Shown: positions 6,400-9,679 of the stretch, in pieces | Position numbering within the stretch: the first letter of the stretch is position 1 | Layout: every line of letters starts with the position of its first letter | NCBI GenBank assembly: GCA_937858165.1 | Contig: CALLZA010000670.1 | Location: 1-9,679 of the forward strand | Direction of reading: 5' to 3' | DNA length: 9,679 nucleotides | Origin: an uncultured Ardenticatenia bacterium | GTDB taxonomy: Bacteria; Chloroflexota; Anaerolineae; Promineifilales; Promineifilaceae | The notes under the pieces: model-generated | What the model saw: the letters and a program-made list of their open reading frames with translations, nothing else | Told to the model about the DNA's origin: nothing | The model's database searches: none | Position numbers and translations under genes: made by a program

Positions 6400-6846
6400 T
6401 TACTTACTCAACTTGCGGACGATGAGCGTGACACCCTCGATACCCTCGACGGTGACTGCGTCGCGCTCGTAGAGAATCTCTTCGGCCGAGGCGCGCCAAT
6501 CTTCGTCGTTCACACGTACCAGCCCAGCGGTGTCCGGCGTAACGCTGCGGACCACGACGCCATTGGCCCCGATGAGCTTGTCAATATTGGTCTTCTTGGT
6601 GACGGTGGTGATCTTCTGCCGAATCTTGTTGCGGCCGACGGCGATATAGAGGATGCTCAGAGCGGTAGCCAGCACGAGCATCAGCGGCGTACTGCCGGTG
6701 AACATGCCGACAAAGCCCGATATGACCAGAATCGAGCCGATGAGCACCAAATCGAAGCCACTCTGGATGCCCACCAGCAACTCGGCCAGGACGAGCAACA
6801 GCCCGGCGATGACGAACAACTGCGGGATCGTGACAAGTTGGTCCAT
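6400..6846 (-). CDS. Short NfeD family membrane protein
   Basis: The predicted protein has 148 residues: three closely spaced hydrophobic helices (about 8-27, 32-51, 53-71), a basic linker, and a C-terminal OB-fold domain (about 88-148) with the family signature GLVRVNDEDWRA. It lacks the ClpP-like serine protease domain of long NfeD proteins, so it is the short form, expected to partner the SPFH protein encoded 12 bases downstream rather than cleave it. The ATG at 6846 is chosen over an upstream start at 7017: AAGGA lies 4 bases before it, the helices begin at once, and the 57 upstream codons (Cys/Arg-rich) look untranslated. The upstream start would also reach into the inverted repeat at 7012-7070. 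Likely acts in the cytoplasmic membrane. Confidence 0.92.
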   Translation of the reverse strand: MDQLVTIPQLFVIAGLLLVLAELLVGIQSGFDLVLIGSILVISGFVGMFTGSTPLMLVLATALSILYIAVGRNKIRQKITTVTKKTNIDKLIGANGVVVRSVTPDTAGLVRVNDEDWRASAEEILYERDAVTVEGIEGVTLIVRKLSK

Positions 6847-6978
6847 ATAGTCCTTAACTGCCCGGCACGTTTGCGACCTAGCGCAAGCGCGCCCGCTAAC
6901 CACTGAACAGCCCTTTGCTGTCCGTAACCTATACGCATGTTCGGCACAACAGTTGCGCCAGATATGCTGGATATGGAT

Positions 6979-6987
6979 AGTATAGCA
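6979..6987 (-). promoter_or_regulatory. Candidate extended -10 promoter for nfeD-SPFH
   Basis: Read on the minus strand, TGC-TATACT (complement of 6987-6979) is an extended -10 element matching five of six -10 positions. No good -35 box is found at the usual distance, which is acceptable for extended -10 promoters. Transcription would start near 6972, leaving a leader of about 125 bases before the nfeD ATG. The region 6847-7011 is otherwise without a supported gene and is locally AT-rich. Confidence 0.4.
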
Positions 6988-7011
6988 GATTTTTGCCAAA
7001 TATGGGGTCGC

Positions 7012-7070
7012 AAACACCGAGGAGCACAGAATGACGCAAAGGAAGCGTCACCCTGTGCTCCTCGGTGTTT
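7012..7070. repeat. Bipartite inverted repeat (59 bases)
   Basis: A perfect 18-base inverted repeat, AAACACCGAGGAGCACAG (7012-7029) against 7053-7070, encloses a 2x2 internal loop, a second perfect 6-base stem TGACGC/GCGTCA (7032-7037, 7045-7050) and a 7-base AAAGGAA loop. It lies 25 bases after the stop of the C11 peptidase gene and before the nfeD promoter on the same strand, where it could terminate the peptidase message. The U tract on that strand is only three bases, so it is not a canonical intrinsic terminator. The symmetry is stronger than termination requires and suggests a dispersed palindromic element. Confidence 0.85.
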
Positions 7071-7095
7071 TAACGGTCTATGCCTCTTAGGCCGC

Positions 7096-9556
7096 TTACT
7101 CGACGGTTACATCGGTATACGTCTCCACGCGATTCCCGTCCAGGTCCTCGACGATAAAGCCGATGGAGTAGTCGCCGGCCGGGGCGTCGAAGATGTCATA
7201 CGTCCACAGGTCATCGCCGAAGGTCAGCGTGCCGCCTTCCTCATAGGACTGGTTCACCAGTTGACCGTTTGCATCCAGGTCGTACCACAACTCCAGAACG
7301 GTGAAGGTGTCGCCGGCTACGGGCGTCGCCGGCCACGGCGCACCGGAGATCGTGCCCGGCGTGGGCATGCCCTCTTCCGTGTCGCGGTAGACGATGACCT
7401 GCTGCAACGCCTCGTCGCTGAACAGCGCCTGGGCGAAGCGGCGCTCGCCGGTGGCGAAGGTGTAGATGCCGTCCACAGCGTAGATGGCGTCTTCCGGGGC
7501 CTGGCCGTAGGTCTGCGGCTGGAGCAGGGCCACCACCTGGCTCTGCCCGTCGTTGATGGCGAAGACGATCGGCTCCCACTCGAACTCCAGCGTGAACGCC
7601 CCTTCACCCCAGTCGGGGTAGAAGATGCCGTCGATCTCGCGCGTGTCGCCACTGTCGATGTAGTCCATATCGATGACGTTGACCGAGTTGGCCGCGCGGT
7701 CATAGAACCCGGCGAACAGGTAGATGTAGCCGATGTTCTCGCCGTCCACATCGGCGCTCATCAGGATCGTCTCGCCCGTGCCGCCCGTCACCGTATCGGC
7801 CGACACGCCCAACGGCGACAGCCCGATAGCCCCCAAGCCCGGGGCGACGATCGTCTCCGTCCGGTCGGGGATGGACAGCGAACCGGCGTTGTCCTGGAAG
7901 GAGCGACCGGTATAGTGGTAGGTCAGATAGTCGTCCCACAAGGAGACGCTGGCGAAGCGCTCAGCCATTGGGATGTAGGACTGTGGCCCGGCGGCGGCCG
8001 AGCTGTACAGTTGCGAGTTGGGGAAGTAGATCGACAGGCCGGTTGCGCCGGGCTTCTGCCGGCCGCTCGTTTCGGCCACGACAGCGTTCTGGAACGAACC
8101 GAACATGTCCTCCACAACGGCCCGCAACTGCTGATCGCCCGATTCGCGCACCAGCAGAGCAGCGAAGTGGGCCAGGTCGATGTAGGACGCCGGCACCTGT
8201 TGCCCGAAGATACTGGTGAACGATTGGGCGTGAGTGCGCGCCTTGGCGACGACGCGCTGGTCCATGCCGCGCAGGTAGAGGGCAAAGCGGTTCAGGCCGT
8301 CGAGCGAGGCTGGTATCTGGTTCAGGTCGACCGCCGCCAGTGTGACGCCCTGCGCCAGTTGCGACGCCACCTGTTCGGCCGTGGCCCCGCGCCCGCCGAC
8401 GAACGCCTGCCGCGCCGCCGGGTCCAGCACGCGCTGGTCGCCAACGATGTAGGTATCGACGATCCACTGCCCCAGCTCGCGCCCGGTCACGTCCGGGTTT
8501 TGGGCCAGTTGGCTCAGGAAGGCGGTATAGGCCCAGCCGACGGCCGGCTCTACCTCCTGCGAGGCGACAGCGTAGCGGCTGTGGGGGGCCATCATGGTAA
8601 AGACCTCCATGTGGCCCATCAGACAGGCGTCCATGCCCACCAACTCAAAGGCGTCGATGCCCGTCTGGTCGCGGATGGCTTGTAGTGCGGCGTCGATGTC
8701 TTGCAGATAGAGCGCGTCGCCGAGCGCCCGCGCCAGGGGGATATTGCTGCGCACGGCGGTGCGCGGCTCCGGGTCCGTCCAGCCGCCCGGCCAGCCCATG
8801 CCATGGTCGGACATGATCAGCACGTACTTGTCGGCCGGAAACTCCTGGATGCCCCAGGTGACGAAGTCGACCAGCGTCTGCGGGTCGGACATGTCGGCCT
8901 CACCGATGGACTGGAAGGGCGAGCCGATGGTATTCAGGTCGTCGTCTTGCTGGAGCAGGAAACGGCGTGTGTCGGTCCAGTTGCCGTCACCATTGAAGCC
9001 GCCCTGATAGCGGTCCATCTGGGCCACGATGCGTACCCGGTCGGTCGAGCCAACGCGCTCGGCCTCGTTGAAGTCGATGAAGATGTCCTGCTCCAGCACC
9101 TTGTCGTCAGCGTCCTGGTAGAGCAGGATGGTCCATGTCTGCCCTTGCCTCACCCCGCCGCCGGCGGCCGAAGGCAGCGACGCCGCCGCCGCGCCGGTCA
9201 CTTCGCCGCTGGTGGCCGCGCCGCTCAGCCCACCCGCGCCCTGGAAGCTGGGCGACGTCTCGCCCGTCGAGATGGGCGGCAACGACGACTCGGCGTCCTG
9301 TTGCTCCGTGTCTTCCAGCAGGCTGCCCAGGTCGGATACCTCGGCGCTCTGGCCGCTGTCTTCCGCCGGGAACTGGCTGCCGGTGTCCAGAATGTCACCA
9401 CCGCCACCCTGGCCGAACAGGAAGTAGGCGATAATGGCGCAGATGGTCAGCAGGATGCCGCCGCCGCCGGCCGCGCCGCGCGTGCCGCCGGGGAAACCGC
9501 CTGTCGGCCGCGGCGAGCCGCCTGTCGGCGGATAGAAGCCGCCCCCGCCGCTGACC
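7096..9556 (-). CDS. Membrane-anchored clostripain-like (C11) cysteine peptidase, N-terminally truncated
   Basis: About 819 genomic codons remain; the true N-terminus is lost at the adapter. An apparent start at 9585 lies in the adapter, whose translation (MGSEMCIRDR) is artefact. Counting from the first genomic residue: a Gly/Pro-rich stretch (1-33), one transmembrane helix (about 34-48), an acidic Ser/Gly-rich linker (to about 135), then the C11 domain (about 141-550). WTILLYQDADD marks its first strand, His251 (IMSDHGMGW) and Cys311 (GMDACLMG) are the expected catalytic dyad, and GLSIYFP (506-512) is a further family motif. Residues about 560-819 form a beta-rich, acidic, aromatic-rich C-terminal region resembling extracellular sandwich domains. 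Family members cut after Arg or Lys. The topology implies a catalytic domain outside the membrane. The missing N-terminus may be a cytoplasmic zinc-ribbon, a guess from the Gly/Pro linker. The downstream nfeD operon has its own candidate promoter. Confidence 0.92.
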
Positions 9557-9622
9557 CTGTCTCTTATACACATCTCCGAGCCCACGAGACCGTACTAGAT
9601 CTCGTATGCCGTCTTCTGCTTG
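9557..9622 (+). other. Illumina Nextera P7 adapter with i7 index
   Basis: This is the reverse complement of the adapter at 123-188: Tn5 mosaic end 9557-9575, remainder of the read-2 region 9576-9590, index CGTACTAG 9591-9598 and P7 9599-9622. It is read-1 read-through from a short library fragment that was not trimmed before assembly. Genomic sequence ends at 9556, within the C11 peptidase gene. Confidence 0.98.
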
Positions 9623-9679
9623 AAAAAAAACAAATCGACACAACACGACTTGTCACTGAACAGATCACACTCGAGACAC
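9623..9679. other. Non-biological poly-A and read-through noise
   Basis: An 8-base A run follows the adapter directly, as Illumina reads do once they pass the fragment end, and about 49 meaningless bases follow. Nothing here should be annotated. Confidence 0.93.

Noticed and set aside
6937..8685. 582-codon ORF on + strand, opposite the C11 peptidase
   Set aside because: It is an antisense shadow from high GC: low-complexity Val/Gly/Arg/His-rich translation with no domain, fully overlapped by a gene with intact catalytic motifs.
9395..9646. 83-codon ORF on - strand at the right end
   Set aside because: It begins in post-adapter noise and runs through the adapter; it overlaps the real C11 frame out of phase.

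Overview
The window is a metagenomic-style contig whose real insert runs from about 189 to 9556. Both ends are Illumina Nextera P7 adapter read-through (123-188 and 9557-9622, same i7 index), followed outward by a poly-T or poly-A run and low-information base calls. Nothing outside 189-9556 should be read as biology. The insert is GC-rich and densely coding, with strong G/C preference at third codon positions. Class III cyclases, a SWIM protein, a DUF4160/DUF2442 pair and a clostripain-like protease together suggest a free-living bacterium, possibly Chloroflexota (Anaerolineae or Caldilineae type). That placement is an inference from gene style, not from a marker gene.

Left half (189-5216). 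A short possible end of an upstream gene carries two look-alike hairpins. It is followed by a six-helix membrane adenylate cyclase (293-1492, +). A SWIM zinc-finger protein (1569-3251, -) converges on that cyclase. Divergent from the SWIM gene is a + strand cluster: a DUF4160 gene broken by a one-base frameshift (3383-3642), an intact DUF2442 gene (3648-3944) and a second six-helix adenylate cyclase (3951-5216). The two cyclases are full-length paralogues and both keep all six catalytic residues.

Right half (5217-9556). A small uncertain ORF (5259-5441) and a strong inverted repeat built from a CACAGATTA unit fill the convergent junction. Next comes a minus-strand pair, NfeD (6400-6846) then an SPFH/band 7 stomatin-like protein (5515-6387), a classical membrane-microdomain operon. 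Upstream of it lie an extended -10 promoter candidate and a second, bipartite inverted repeat (7012-7070). The last gene is a membrane-anchored clostripain-like (C11) cysteine peptidase (7096-9556, -), truncated at its N-terminus by the adapter.

Functional reading: cAMP production at the membrane by two parallel sensors, a toxin-antitoxin-like small pair that looks inactivated in one member, and a membrane-organisation or protein-quality module beside an extracytoplasmic protease. No RNA genes, CRISPR arrays, transposases or integrases were seen. I do not see a clearly new system. The items most worth a second look are the frameshifted DUF4160 gene, the paired cyclases, and the two unrelated palindromes bracketing the NfeD-SPFH operon.
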